A stretch of 45,957 bases of DNA from Oceanospirillaceae bacterium. Lineage in GTDB: Bacteria > Pseudomonadota > Gammaproteobacteria > Pseudomonadales > Balneatricaceae. Both the position numbers and the translations under genes were made by a program. Shown here one piece after another: positions 17,117 through 26,395 of this stretch. Position 1 is the stretch's first letter; every line of letters starts with the position of its first letter. Location of the stretch: NCBI GenBank assembly GCA_023954795.1, contig JAGSHA010000002.1, forward strand, positions 1-45,957. The letters run 5' to 3'. Below the pieces are notes generated by a model. It saw only the letters and a program-made list of their open reading frames with translations, was not told where the DNA came from and ran no database searches.

Positions 17117-17142
17117 CAACCATTCTTCGGTTGTGGTTTTGA
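17117..17142 (+). terminator. Possible terminator of the tRNA operon
   Basis: CAACC (17117-17121) pairs with GGTTG (17129-17133), followed by TGGTTTTGATTT. The stem is short and the T-tract interrupted, so this is a weak call. Confidence 0.4.
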
Positions 17143-17253
17143 TTTATTCACAGTAGTCTCGATATTCCTGTACTTGTTGGTATGCCACATTCTAGAGTGG
17201 CGAGCCTTATCGGCAAGGCTTGTGACGTGGCGTGCTCTTTGGTGTTTTAGATC

Positions 17254-18177
17254 ATGAAAAAGATTGATAGTCGTACTCTCGTTAATTTATGCCCTGATCC
17301 CATCATTGGTGTAGATGCCAAAGGTCTAATTAATCTGTTTAATGCAGCGGCGCAAAGGCTGTTGGGGTATAGCAGCGAAGATGTCGTTGGGCGTCTGCAT
17401 ATCTCAGAGATCTACACCAGTCTTGATCACGCTAAAGAGATCAAACGGCTAATCCAGAGTGATGATTTTGGTGAGCGTGGTTTCGTAGAGGGGTATGAAA
17501 CCGTCTTAAAAAGCGCGCTCGGTCAGGAAATCCCTATTCGACTGTCGGCATCATTGCTCGAAGAGCGTGACGGTGGTGGAAGTGTTGGATTCTTCCATGA
17601 TCTCAGCGAACGAAAACGCCTGGAAGAGAAGCTGAAGAAGCAGTCGATTACCGATGAGCTAACCGGTTTATACAATCAACGCCATTTCTACGGCGTGTTA
17701 TCGGTAGAGATGGATCGGGCTGAGCGCTATCAGTCTCCGTTAAGCCTAATCTGTGTGGATTTGGACAATCTAAAACAAGTGAATGATCAGCTCGGACATC
17801 TCGAAGGCGATCGCATTTTGAGAGATGTCAGTCGTGCGCTTCAGGAATGCAGTCGCAGTGTGGACGCGTGTTTTCGTTATGGCGGAGACGAGTTTATGAT
17901 TTTGGCGCCACAAACAGACTGTATTGAGTCAGCGCAACTGGCTGAGCGGATTCGTATGCGGTTTAACGAAATCTGTCGTTACAGCGCAGATCTGGGTAAT
18001 ACTGTTGTGATTAATGCATCATTGAGTCTGGGGGTGACAGATACGTTGGCGCTCGAAGATGTAGATCACTTTATCCAGCGTGCGGATTTGGCGATGTATG
18101 AGGCAAAGAATGCTGGTGGGAATCGGACGATGATGATTAAGCGGCAGGTTGCAGATAAAGTCGAGGCAGAGGTGTAA
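17254..18177 (+). CDS. PAS-GGDEF diguanylate cyclase
   Basis: This enzyme would make c-di-GMP from two GTP. The 307 residues carry one PAS domain (about 5-120, opening L-V-N-L-C-P-D-P-I-I-G-V-D), a short coiled linker and a GGDEF domain. The catalytic motif G-G-D-E-F is intact at 210-214. An inhibitory I-site R-S-V-D lies exactly five residues before it (201-204), so both activity and product feedback are predicted. No membrane segments, so sensing is cytoplasmic. The ATG lacks a clear Shine-Dalgarno. It may feed the PilZ protein at 4951, though nothing here links the two physically. Confidence 0.93.
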   Translation: MKKIDSRTLVNLCPDPIIGVDAKGLINLFNAAAQRLLGYSSEDVVGRLHISEIYTSLDHAKEIKRLIQSDDFGERGFVEGYETVLKSALGQEIPIRLSASLLEERDGGGSVGFFHDLSERKRLEEKLKKQSITDELTGLYNQRHFYGVLSVEMDRAERYQSPLSLICVDLDNLKQVNDQLGHLEGDRILRDVSRALQECSRSVDACFRYGGDEFMILAPQTDCIESAQLAERIRMRFNEICRYSADLGNTVVINASLSLGVTDTLALEDVDHFIQRADLAMYEAKNAGGNRTMMIKRQVADKVEAEV

Positions 18178-18185
18178 CGCAAAGG

Positions 18186-18272
18186 TTACATCTCTGTAGC
18201 GTCATCGAAAAAGTCATCATCGTCATAGTCTTCGTTCAGCAGTTCCAGTAGCTCTTCAGTGTAGTCTTCCAT
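18186..18272 (-). CDS. Candidate 28-residue, very acidic microprotein
   Basis: The frame on the minus strand encodes 28 residues: an amphipathic Leu/Glu start (E-E-L-L-E-L-L) then a run of Asp with two Phe (D-Y-D-D-D-D-F-F-D-D). At least 16 of 28 residues are Asp or Glu. AAAGGGAAA lies about 6-14 bases before the ATG. It is convergent with the diguanylate cyclase gene, eight bases from its stop. The composition is far from random for this region, but nothing shows it is translated. Confidence 0.45.
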   Translation of the reverse strand: MEDYTEELLELLNEDYDDDDFFDDATEM

Positions 18273-18372
18273 TGTTTTTCCCTTTCGTGTTTGATTTTGC
18301 ATAACAGTATGAGTTTAAGGTTACAGCTGTGTGACGTTGAGCTGCGTATACCGTTGTTTTGGGCTTCTTTCC

Positions 18373-19299
18373 ATGTCTTATATTGATCCTATACAGTCAA
18401 TGCGTCTTGATCAGCTGGATCTTCCGGTGTGTGCCGAACAGGGCGTCTCTCTTTATCTGCTCCGTATGGATTCAATCCACCCGCAGGTAAGTGGTAATAA
18501 GTGGTTTAAGTTGCGTTATAACCTGTTGGATGCCAAAACGTCAGGCTGTGATCGTGTGATCAGCTTTGGTGGTGCGTATTCCAATCATTTGCATGCTCTG
18601 GCCTGGGCGGGCTGTGAAATGGGTATTCAGACGTTGGGTATCGTACGCGGAGAGCCTGAATACGCGAACAATCCAACCCTGCGTGACGCGCAACGCTGGG
18701 GCATGACGCTGAAGTTTGTCAGTCGAAGTGAATACCGTCTACGGGAGGATATGCTCTACCACAAAGCACTATGTTCAACTTACCCCGGTTCTAGCATAGT
18801 CCCCGAGGGTGGCAGTAATGCGCTGGCGGTAAGAGGTTTTGCAGATCTGTTTAATCATGACTGTTGGCGTGTGCTACCTGAACCTGATCTGCTGGTGTCG
18901 GCATGTGGTACCGGTGGTACCTTAGCCGGACTCATTGCAGCTAAACCCGCAGTGACTGGAGTTTTGGGGATCCCGGTGCTTAAAGGGGGGGCGTTTCTGA
19001 AGCGTGATATTCAGTCTCTGCTGGCGGAGGTCGGAGCTGGTTCTGTCTCAAACTGGCAGTTGGATCTCGACGGTCATGAGGGGGGATATGCCAAACTCAG
19101 TGCAGAGCTCATTGAATTTATGCGTCAATTTGAAATGCAGACAAAAATTGAGCTAGATCCTGTTTACACCGGTAAGATGATGTTTCGCTTACATAAACTG
19201 ATTGCTCAAGGTAAATTCAGCCGCGGAACTAAAATCGTTGCAATTCATACGGGTGGATTGCAGGGGCGACGAGGTTTTCTTGAGCGTGGTCTTTTATAA
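18373..19299 (+). CDS. PLP-dependent D-cysteine desulfhydrase / ACC deaminase family
   Basis: The fold-type II PLP enzyme has the lysine in S-G-N-K-W-F-K-L-R (about 41-49), the F-G-G-A-Y-S-N-H cofactor loop, P-E-G-G-S-N in the middle and the phosphate-binding S-A-C-G-T-G-G-T-L-A-G loop. This is the arrangement of DcyD/1-aminocyclopropane-1-carboxylate deaminase. Family members of this short type (308 residues) are often only annotated to family level, so the substrate is left open. A GTG 42 bases upstream could also start. I prefer the ATG at 18373 because the family begins near I-D-P-I-Q. Confidence 0.85.
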   Translation: MSYIDPIQSMRLDQLDLPVCAEQGVSLYLLRMDSIHPQVSGNKWFKLRYNLLDAKTSGCDRVISFGGAYSNHLHALAWAGCEMGIQTLGIVRGEPEYANNPTLRDAQRWGMTLKFVSRSEYRLREDMLYHKALCSTYPGSSIVPEGGSNALAVRGFADLFNHDCWRVLPEPDLLVSACGTGGTLAGLIAAKPAVTGVLGIPVLKGGAFLKRDIQSLLAEVGAGSVSNWQLDLDGHEGGYAKLSAELIEFMRQFEMQTKIELDPVYTGKMMFRLHKLIAQGKFSRGTKIVAIHTGGLQGRRGFLERGLL

Positions 19300-19342
19300 T
19301 AGCGTCTGTGGGCATCTATAACGGGACAACATTGGAGAACAA

Positions 19343-20224
19343 ATGGATTACTTTCGTAATGTCGGTCTGATCGGGCGTCTGGGTAGCAAACAGGTGATCG
19401 ATACCATGAAGCACCTGATTCGCTTTCTGGGCGACCGCGGAATTACCTGTGTTCTGGATCAAAAAATTGCTGAGGTGATGCCAGGTCACGGCCAGCAGGT
19501 GAGCAAACAGAAGATGATGGGGGAGATATGTGACCTCGTGATCGTTGTGGGTGGCGACGGCAGCTTATTGGGTGCAGCGCGCTCATTAGCGTTGTCTCAC
19601 ATCCCTGTTCTGGGTGTAAACCGCGGTAATCTGGGCTTCCTGACCGATATTGCTCCGCAGGAGATCGAAGAGAAGGTCGGCGAAGTATTAGAAGGTAAAT
19701 ATACCGTCGAAAGCCGCTTTTTGATCGATGTTACCGTGAAACGCGATGGTGTTCCTGTGGGAGAAGCGACAGCGCTGAACGACTGTGTGCTGCACCCAGG
19801 TAAGGCTGCGCGTATGATCCAGTTCGAGCTTTATATCGAAGGGCAGTTTGTCTATACCCAGCGTTCTGACGGCATTATTGTGTCTACGCCGACAGGTTCG
19901 ACAGCGTACGCGCTCTCGGGTGGCGGTCCTATCATGCATCCGAAGCTGGACGCGTTGGTGTTGGTGCCGATGTTCCCGCATACCTTGTCCAGTCGTCCGA
20001 TTGTGGTGGATGGGAACAGTGAACTGAAGATGGTGATCGGTGAGCAGAACGAAACTTATCCGACAATCTCTTGTGATGGCCAAAATCATATTAACTGTGC
20101 GCCAGGCGATACAATTACCATTCATAAGAAGCCTCATAAACTCAAGCTTATCCACCCGCTGAACTACGATTTCTATAGCACCTGCCGTGAAAAGCTCGGG
20201 TGGGGTACGAAGCTGGGAGACTGA
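19343..20224 (+). CDS. nadK: NAD kinase
   Basis: NadK phosphorylates NAD to NADP. The 293 residues match E. coli NadK (292). The G-G-D-G-S-L-L motif is at 70-76, then N-R-G-N-L-G-F-L-T-D, A-L-N-D-C-V-L-H and D-G-I-I-V-S-T-P-T-G-S-T-A-Y. GGAGAAC precedes the ATG. The next gene starts at a GTG one base after its stop, indicating translational coupling. A second, more distant NAD-kinase-superfamily gene is at 5676. Confidence 0.97.
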   Translation: MDYFRNVGLIGRLGSKQVIDTMKHLIRFLGDRGITCVLDQKIAEVMPGHGQQVSKQKMMGEICDLVIVVGGDGSLLGAARSLALSHIPVLGVNRGNLGFLTDIAPQEIEEKVGEVLEGKYTVESRFLIDVTVKRDGVPVGEATALNDCVLHPGKAARMIQFELYIEGQFVYTQRSDGIIVSTPTGSTAYALSGGGPIMHPKLDALVLVPMFPHTLSSRPIVVDGNSELKMVIGEQNETYPTISCDGQNHINCAPGDTITIHKKPHKLKLIHPLNYDFYSTCREKLGWGTKLGD

Positions 20225-20225
20225 T

Positions 20226-21194
20226 GTGACGGAGCAGTGGCGAGGATATGATCTGATTGGCGACGTGCATGGATGTGCATTGAGCCTGCAGATGTTGTTG
20301 GAAAAACTTGGCTACAGCAAGCAAGGAGGCGTATATCGTCATCCTGAGAGAAAAGTGATTTTTCTTGGGGATATTGTGGACCGCGGACCGCGCATCCGTG
20401 AATCATTGCACATTGTGCGTGATATGGTTGATGCTGGCAGTGCCCATATCGTGATGGGTAATCATGAATATAACTATCTCTGTTATCTGACGCCGGGGCG
20501 GCCGGGGTCGGGGATGCCGTACCTGCGTGAACATACCGCGCGCCATCGGCGTATTCTCAATGAGACATTGGAGCAGTTTGCGAACTACTCGCAGGAGCAA
20601 GCAGAGTTCTTGCAGTGGATGCGAGAAATGCCTTTGTTTATGGAATTTGATTCCTTCAGAGTGGTTCATGCGTGCTGGCACCAGCCGCTGATCGATCGTT
20701 TTCTGGAACAGTACCCCGATCAGGTTTTGACGGATAATTTCATGCATCGTTCTGCCCAGCAGGGCAGTATGGAATGGACGTTGATGGACCGTTTACTGCG
20801 TGGCACTCATCTTCGCATGCCGAATGATGAGGTGATGATCAGCAAGGATGGATTTAAACGGAGTTTCTTCCGCACTAAATTCTGGGCGCAAAGTCCGTAT
20901 TATTATGCAGATGTGGTGTTTCAACCCGATCCACTGCCGACCCATGTTGCGCGAATGATACTCAATGAGCAGGATCATGATGATCTGATGCACTATAGTC
21001 TGGATGAGAAACCATTATTTATCGGTCACTACTGGCGTGATGGCGAACCTGCTCCCATTACCAGCAATATCGCATGCTTGGATTACAGTGCGGTGAAGTT
21101 TGGTAAATTGGTTGCCTACCGATACGATGGCGAAGCAGAATTACGCAAAGATAAATTTATCTGGGTTGATGTACGCAAGGAAATCTTCGAATAG
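20226..21194 (+). CDS. Calcineurin-like metallophosphoesterase
   Basis: The GTG start at 20226 has GGGAG upstream and a stop-start arrangement with nadK. A longer reading inside nadK was discarded. The 322 residues hold the dinuclear-metal motifs G-D-V-H-G (12-16), G-D-I-V-D-R-G (48-54) and G-N-H-E (78-81), like Ser/Thr or ApaH-type phosphatases. Later histidines (V-V-H-A-C-W-H, and I-G-H-Y-W) supply further ligands. The substrate is unknown. Linkage to nadK might suggest a nucleotide substrate, by inference only. Confidence 0.85.
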   Translation: MTEQWRGYDLIGDVHGCALSLQMLLEKLGYSKQGGVYRHPERKVIFLGDIVDRGPRIRESLHIVRDMVDAGSAHIVMGNHEYNYLCYLTPGRPGSGMPYLREHTARHRRILNETLEQFANYSQEQAEFLQWMREMPLFMEFDSFRVVHACWHQPLIDRFLEQYPDQVLTDNFMHRSAQQGSMEWTLMDRLLRGTHLRMPNDEVMISKDGFKRSFFRTKFWAQSPYYYADVVFQPDPLPTHVARMILNEQDHDDLMHYSLDEKPLFIGHYWRDGEPAPITSNIACLDYSAVKFGKLVAYRYDGEAELRKDKFIWVDVRKEIFE

Positions 21195-21228
21195 GGGGAC
21201 CTGCCATCAGTCCCCTGAAGAGGTCGCT

Positions 21229-22089
21229 ATGATAAAAGTGCTAGAGGTCCCGTTGTCTGAGGACCTCTCTGAGTTCGCCGAATTCCTTTGGATGAACGAA
21301 ATCCCCCATCGTATTCTTGAGCATGATAAGCAACAGCAGTTGTGGGTCGCACCCAGTATTGATCCTGAAAAAATTGCTGCACTGTTCCAGATGTGGCAAG
21401 AGGGCGCAGACCTGCGCACAATCAAAGTCAGTCATGCCCGACCTACAAACGGTCTTTCAGCGGTAGGTTTGCCGCAGATTTGGCTAACGGTCTCCCTAAT
21501 TTTGGCCAGCTTGGGTATCACCTTCCTGATCGGTATGGGGGAAAACTTCGAATATTTCCGCCTGTTTACCATGACTGATATTGTCGAAAGGAATGGCGAA
21601 GTATTCACCACGAGTCTGACGCATACATTCACCAACGGAGAGCTATGGAGGCTGTTCACGCCAGTTTTTCTCCACTTCAGCCTTTTGCATATCATCTTTA
21701 ATTTGCTTTGGGTTTGGATTGTTGGCAGTAAAATCGAGTACTTTCAGGGGCGTTGGGCCCTTGCAGGGCTGGTTTTGTTCTCTGGTATTTCGTCGAACCT
21801 CGCGCAGTTCTATATCAGCGGCCCGCTGTTTGGTGGTATGTCCGGCGTTGTATTTGCACTGCTGGGGTATGCTTGGCTCTGGGATAGACGCAATCCTGCG
21901 AAGGCGGTCGGGTTACCTCCGGCATTATTCGGCTTCATGATCGTGTGGCTGGTTCTGGGTTACAGCGGCCTGCTTGAGGGAATGGGGCTTGGCGCAATTG
22001 CGAATACGGCCCACTTGGCAGGTTTGATTGCAGGTCTTATGTTTGTGCCCATCGGCGAATGGGTGGTCCGCGCTAGGCGGGGATCCTGA
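21229..22089 (+). CDS. glpG: Rhomboid intramembrane serine protease, GlpG type
   Basis: The 286-residue protein has the GlpG-type cytoplasmic N-terminal domain (1-75) and about six membrane helices. The catalytic serine is in G-G-M-S-G-V (S205) and the histidine in N-T-A-H-L-A-G (H262), with the oxyanion-side H-I-I-F-N at 154-158. GlpG cleaves transmembrane segments near the periplasmic face. ATG 21229 is chosen because GAAGAGG precedes it and the upstream frame is the tail of the phosphoesterase gene. It follows that gene by 34 nt. Confidence 0.92.
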   Translation: MIKVLEVPLSEDLSEFAEFLWMNEIPHRILEHDKQQQLWVAPSIDPEKIAALFQMWQEGADLRTIKVSHARPTNGLSAVGLPQIWLTVSLILASLGITFLIGMGENFEYFRLFTMTDIVERNGEVFTTSLTHTFTNGELWRLFTPVFLHFSLLHIIFNLLWVWIVGSKIEYFQGRWALAGLVLFSGISSNLAQFYISGPLFGGMSGVVFALLGYAWLWDRRNPAKAVGLPPALFGFMIVWLVLGYSGLLEGMGLGAIANTAHLAGLIAGLMFVPIGEWVVRARRGS

Positions 22090-22160
22090 CTTGAGCTCAG
22101 TTAAGTGACAATGAGTGGGATATGGTAAACTGCGCCCATTGGCAACAGGAGTATCATTAG

Positions 22161-22430
22161 ATGACCTATGAAGAACTGATTGCAGCGATGACACCGGAGA
22201 TGCATGTATCGCTGAAACAGGCAGTAGAGTTGGGTAAGTGGCCTGATGGTCGCCGCCTGAGTGGTGAGCAGCGCGACATCTGCATGCGTGCAGTCATCGC
22301 TTATGATATGGAAAAGCTTCCACCGGAAGCGCGTACGGGGTTTATTGACCGTACAAAGAAAGACGGTTCTCAGCACGGTGCTGATCCACTGGAACCACAA
22401 ACGCTAAAAATCCTTTCTGACGCGGATTGA
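22161..22430 (+). CDS. YeaC-family protein (DUF1315)
   Basis: The 89-residue protein opens with the family pattern M-T-P-E-M-x-x-x-L-K-Q-A-V-E-L-G-K-W-P-D-G and continues E-Q-R-D-I-C-M-R-A-V-I-A-Y-D. Function unknown in E. coli as well. GGCAACAGGAG precedes the ATG. It is followed after nine bases by the DUF2797 gene. Confidence 0.9.
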   Translation: MTYEELIAAMTPEMHVSLKQAVELGKWPDGRRLSGEQRDICMRAVIAYDMEKLPPEARTGFIDRTKKDGSQHGADPLEPQTLKILSDAD

Positions 22431-22439
22431 TCCCTTCTT

Positions 22440-23267
22440 ATGCAAGAACTGGCACGTGGCATTTTGCAAAAAATGCGCACTGAACTGGCCGACACAGTGC
22501 AGTACCGTTTGCCATTGGGTGATGAAGAAGTCCCAATGAACGAACTGATCGGTAAACCGATCTCACTGCAATATCTGGGTGCAATCAATTGCACCCATTG
22601 TGGCCGGAAAACAAAAAAAAGCTTCAGTCAGGGATACTGCTATCCCTGTTTTACCAAACTTCCGCAATGTGACCGCTGTATGGTCAGCCCGGAAACCTGT
22701 CACTTTTACGAAGGTACTTGCCGAGATCCTGCTTGGGGTGAACGTACCTGTTTTGCTGATCACTACGTGTATCTGGCGAACTCTTCGGGTGTGAAGGTTG
22801 GGATCACTCGGGGTACCCAGGTACCTACGCGTTGGCTTGATCAGGGTGCCATTCAGGCGTTACCCATTATGAAAGTGGCAACCCGCCAGCAATCTGGTTT
22901 TGTTGAGCGTTTGCTGGGTGAGCATGTTGCCGATAAAACCAATTGGCGGGCGATGCTCAAAGGGCAGGTTGATCCACTTGATCTGAGCGTTGAACGCGAC
23001 AAGTTATTTGAACTCTGCGCTGAAGGGTTGTCAGAGCTCGAGCAGAAATATGGTATCCAGGCGATACAGCGTTTACCTGAGGCTGACCAGGTCGAGATCA
23101 ACTATCCGGTTATGAACTATCCTCAGAAGGTATCGACCTTCAACTTTGATAAAACGCCTGAGGTGAGCGGAGTGCTCCAAGGCATCAAGGGGCAATACCT
23201 GATCCTTGATGGCGGTGTTATCAATATTCGCAAATTCACAGCCTATCAGGTTGCGTTTAGTGCCTGA
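22440..23267 (+). CDS. DUF2797 protein with cysteine clusters and a GIY-YIG-like segment
   Basis: The 275-residue protein has a zinc-ribbon-like region: C-T-H-C (about 51-54), C-Y-P-C (67-70), C-D-R-C (77-80) and further cysteines to about 107. Then comes H-Y-V-Y-L-A-N-S-S-G-V-K-V-G-I-T-R with R-W-L-D-Q-G-A after it. That order (VYL, KVGIT, RW, QGA) resembles the start of GIY-YIG nucleases, so a nucleic-acid-related role is possible but unproven. It lies between yeaC and pepN with short gaps (9 and 16 nt), so the three are probably co-transcribed. Confidence 0.82.
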   Translation: MQELARGILQKMRTELADTVQYRLPLGDEEVPMNELIGKPISLQYLGAINCTHCGRKTKKSFSQGYCYPCFTKLPQCDRCMVSPETCHFYEGTCRDPAWGERTCFADHYVYLANSSGVKVGITRGTQVPTRWLDQGAIQALPIMKVATRQQSGFVERLLGEHVADKTNWRAMLKGQVDPLDLSVERDKLFELCAEGLSELEQKYGIQAIQRLPEADQVEINYPVMNYPQKVSTFNFDKTPEVSGVLQGIKGQYLILDGGVINIRKFTAYQVAFSA

Positions 23268-23283
23268 TAATGGAAGTCAGAAG

Positions 23284-25911
23284 ATGTCTCAGCAACCTAA
23301 TGAAATTTTTCTCAAAGACTATCAGGCACCTGATTACCTGATTGAAAGCACTGATATGCACTTTGAGCTGCATGAGCAGGATACGCTTGTCCGTACCCGG
23401 ATGCAGGTAATGGCCAACGTCGCAGACAGTGCAGCGGCAACGTTTGAGTTATTTGGTCATGAGGATGTGGAGCTATGCCGCATCGCTATCAATGATCAGG
23501 TGTTGTCGGAGAAGGATTATCAGCGAGAAGGTGAAAAGCTGATTATCAAAAACGTTCCGGCCTCCTTTCTATGTGAAACCCTGACCCGTATTCAGCCACA
23601 GGACAATACTGCCCTGGAGGGCTTGTATAAGTCGGACGGGATGTTCTGCACTCAGTGTGAAGCCGAAGGCTTCCGTCGGATTACGTTTTACCCGGACCGT
23701 CCCGACGTGATGTCGGTGTTCCGTACTACCGTCGAAGCGGATAAAGCGCTGTATCCAGTGTTGCTGTCGAATGGTAATCCGGTTGAGCAGGGTGAGAGTG
23801 ATGATGGTCGCCACTGGATCACGTGGGAAGACCCATTCCCTAAGCCAGCGTATTTGTTTGCGTTGGTCGCGGGTGATCTGGAGTACATCGAAGACAGCTA
23901 CACCACGATGTCTGATCGTGATGTAAAGCTGCTGATCTACGGTGAGCAGAAAGATCTCGATAAGCTCGAGTACGCGATGACCTCTTTGAAGAACGCAATG
24001 CGTTGGGATGAAGAGGTGTACGGGCGCGAATACGATCTCGATATCTATATGATAGTGGCAGTCGATTTCTTCAATATGGGGGCGATGGAGAACAAAGGGC
24101 TTAATATCTTCAATACGTCCTGTGTCCTGGCGCATCCGAAAACGACGACCGATGCGGGTTTTCAGCGGGTCGAAGGTGTTGTTGCACATGAATACTTTCA
24201 CAACTGGTCTGGCAACCGTGTGACCTGTCGTGACTGGTTTCAGCTGAGCTTGAAAGAAGGCTTTACGGTCTTCCGTGACGCTGAATTCTCCGCGGATATG
24301 AACTCCCGTACAGTCAAGCGTGTTGAAGATGTCGCCTTGTTGCGTACTGCTCAGTTTGCAGAAGATGCGGGGCCGATGGCTCATCCGATCCGTCCGGCTT
24401 CTTTTATCGAGATTTCTAACTTCTATACCCTGACAATTTATGAAAAAGGGGCGGAAGTGGTACGGATGATCCACACCCTGCTGGGGGAAGATCAATTCCG
24501 AGCCGGTACTGATCTCTACTTTGAACGCCACGATGGTCAGGCCGTAACGACGGATGATTTTGTGGCTGCGATGGAAGATGCGTCAGGCCGTGATCTAAGT
24601 CAGTTCCGTCTTTGGTACAGTCAGGCGGGAACGCCTGAACTGAAGATCAGTGATGAATATGACGCTCAGGCAAATCGCTATGTACTGCATGTGCAACAAA
24701 GCTGTCCGGCAAGCCCTGGGCAAGCGATCAAAGAGCCGATGCATATTCCGCTGGCGATGGGGCTGCTGGATCAGCAGGGCCGTGATTTAACGCTGGCAAA
24801 TGGTGAGACAACACTGGTATTGGATGTGATCGAAGCTGAGCAAAGCTTCACGTTCGAAAATATCCAGTCCCGCCCAGTTCCGTCGCTACTGCGCGGTTTC
24901 TCTGCACCGGTTAAATCGCATTACCCGTACCAGCGTGATGAGCTGGTGTTCCTGATGGCGAATGACAGCGATGGTTTCGCGCGTTGGGATGCGGCGCAGA
25001 AGCTGGCTGTAGATATTATGCAGTCATTGATTCAGGATTATCAGAATGGGATAGAGCTGACGCTGGACCTGCGTCTGGTTGACGCGTTCCGTGCGATTCT
25101 GGAAAACAGTGCACTGGATAAAGCGATGGTGGCGAAGGTTTTGACGTTGCCAACTGAAGCGTATCTGAGTGAGCTGGCAACCGAGATCGATGTGGATGCG
25201 ATTCATCATGTTCGTAACTTTGTGCGTAAAGCGTTAGCACAAGAGTTAGAGTCTCTGTTGCTGTCTGTTTATGAAGCGAGTGAGTTGGCAGGTGAGTATT
25301 CACCTGATGCCACCTCGATTGCTCGCCGTAGCCTGAAAAACCTCTGCCTGTCGTATCTGATGGCCACTGAAGAGGCACGTTACCTGGCGTTGGCGGAAGA
25401 ACAGTATGTTAACGCAGATAACATGACCGATCAGTCAGCTGCGTTGGCAATGGTTGCACATTCCCGGTTTAAGCAGGCCGCACACAAGTTGCTTGAGCGT
25501 TTTTACCAGCAGTGGCAGGATGAAGCGCTAGTGGTTAACCAGTGGTTTGCGATCCAGGCAACGAATCCGGAACCCGGAACATTGGCTGATGTCGAAGCTC
25601 TGATGCAGCATCCTGCTTTTGATATGAAAAATCCGAATAAACTTCGTTCATTACTGGGTGGATTCTGCGGCCAGAATGCGATTAACTTCCATATGGCGGA
25701 TGGCAGTGGTTACCGTTTCTTAGGTGACCGTATTCTTGAACTGAATAAGCAAAATCCGCAGGTGGCATCGCGGATGCTGACACCGCTGACGCGCTGGAAG
25801 AAATATGGTGAAGCGCGACAGCAACAGATGAAGGCTCAACTTCAGCGTATTCTTGATAGCGATGGGCTGTCTAAGGATGTTTATGAAGTGGTGAGCAAAA
25901 GTTTGGCATAA
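23284..25911 (+). CDS. pepN: Aminopeptidase N
   Basis: This M1-family zinc aminopeptidase finishes cytoplasmic peptide degradation by removing N-terminal residues. The 875 residues match the family. The exopeptidase motif G-A-M-E-N is at 266-270 and the zinc site H-E-Y-F-H-N-W begins at 302, with the third ligand E in the following helix. ATG 23284 has GGAAG upstream. A longer frame reaching into the DUF2797 gene was rejected. No signal peptide, so it is cytoplasmic. A 320-codon antisense frame inside it is a shadow. Confidence 0.96.
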   Translation: MSQQPNEIFLKDYQAPDYLIESTDMHFELHEQDTLVRTRMQVMANVADSAAATFELFGHEDVELCRIAINDQVLSEKDYQREGEKLIIKNVPASFLCETLTRIQPQDNTALEGLYKSDGMFCTQCEAEGFRRITFYPDRPDVMSVFRTTVEADKALYPVLLSNGNPVEQGESDDGRHWITWEDPFPKPAYLFALVAGDLEYIEDSYTTMSDRDVKLLIYGEQKDLDKLEYAMTSLKNAMRWDEEVYGREYDLDIYMIVAVDFFNMGAMENKGLNIFNTSCVLAHPKTTTDAGFQRVEGVVAHEYFHNWSGNRVTCRDWFQLSLKEGFTVFRDAEFSADMNSRTVKRVEDVALLRTAQFAEDAGPMAHPIRPASFIEISNFYTLTIYEKGAEVVRMIHTLLGEDQFRAGTDLYFERHDGQAVTTDDFVAAMEDASGRDLSQFRLWYSQAGTPELKISDEYDAQANRYVLHVQQSCPASPGQAIKEPMHIPLAMGLLDQQGRDLTLANGETTLVLDVIEAEQSFTFENIQSRPVPSLLRGFSAPVKSHYPYQRDELVFLMANDSDGFARWDAAQKLAVDIMQSLIQDYQNGIELTLDLRLVDAFRAILENSALDKAMVAKVLTLPTEAYLSELATEIDVDAIHHVRNFVRKALAQELESLLLSVYEASELAGEYSPDATSIARRSLKNLCLSYLMATEEARYLALAEEQYVNADNMTDQSAALAMVAHSRFKQAAHKLLERFYQQWQDEALVVNQWFAIQATNPEPGTLADVEALMQHPAFDMKNPNKLRSLLGGFCGQNAINFHMADGSGYRFLGDRILELNKQNPQVASRMLTPLTRWKKYGEARQQQMKAQLQRILDSDGLSKDVYEVVSKSLA

Positions 25912-25996
25912 CTGAAACCTTACTTTAGTCGGGAAGACGCTACTTCCCAGCTTGGTTATACTCAATTTAAAACAATTACATTCGCAAGGATGGACA

Positions 25997-26383
25997 ATGG
26001 AACACACTCTTTCGGCGTCAGATAAGTACGAAATCCAACAGAATTTTCGTCGTTATATTCGTTTAAAAGAGCGCTTCGACACAGCTCGTGGTGCTTACGT
26101 AACATCCCGTGCCAGCAAGGTGTGGGTCGCTGGTGTTGTGGCTTTACTTTTTGCACTGGCGTCTAACTTCTTCTTGGGCGTTGCGACGGGTTTATTTGCT
26201 GTGTACTTCTACTCAATGGTACGTAGCTGGATGCAAATTAATGAATCAGAAGAAGGCGTTGAAGAGCTGGATCGTTGGTTCTCTGGCAAAAAACTGAAGT
26301 TTGAAGGCAGCATCCTGTACTTCAGCAATGATCAGTTGCTGGAAAATCCTCTCGATCCTTTCGATGAAGATTGCTATCAGTAA
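25997..26383 (+). CDS. Small membrane protein, unknown function
   Basis: Not recognised. ATG 25997 is preceded by AAGGATGG. The 128-residue protein has a charged helical N-terminus (about 1-38), one or two tightly packed hydrophobic segments (about 42-75), and an acidic soluble tail with E-G-V-E-E-L-D-R-W-F and a conserved-looking L-E-N-P-L-D-P-F-D end. N- and C-termini are probably both cytoplasmic if two helices are formed. It lies 85 nt after pepN and 38 nt before the AlbA_2 gene. Confidence 0.75.
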   Translation: MEHTLSASDKYEIQQNFRRYIRLKERFDTARGAYVTSRASKVWVAGVVALLFALASNFFLGVATGLFAVYFYSMVRSWMQINESEEGVEELDRWFSGKKLKFEGSILYFSNDQLLENPLDPFDEDCYQ

Positions 26384-26395
26384 ATAAGTACTGGT

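Noticed and set aside
23569-24531. 320-codon minus-strand frame inside pepN
   Set aside because: Long, but entirely antisense to pepN, with no recognisable domain or ribosome site; a shadow frame.
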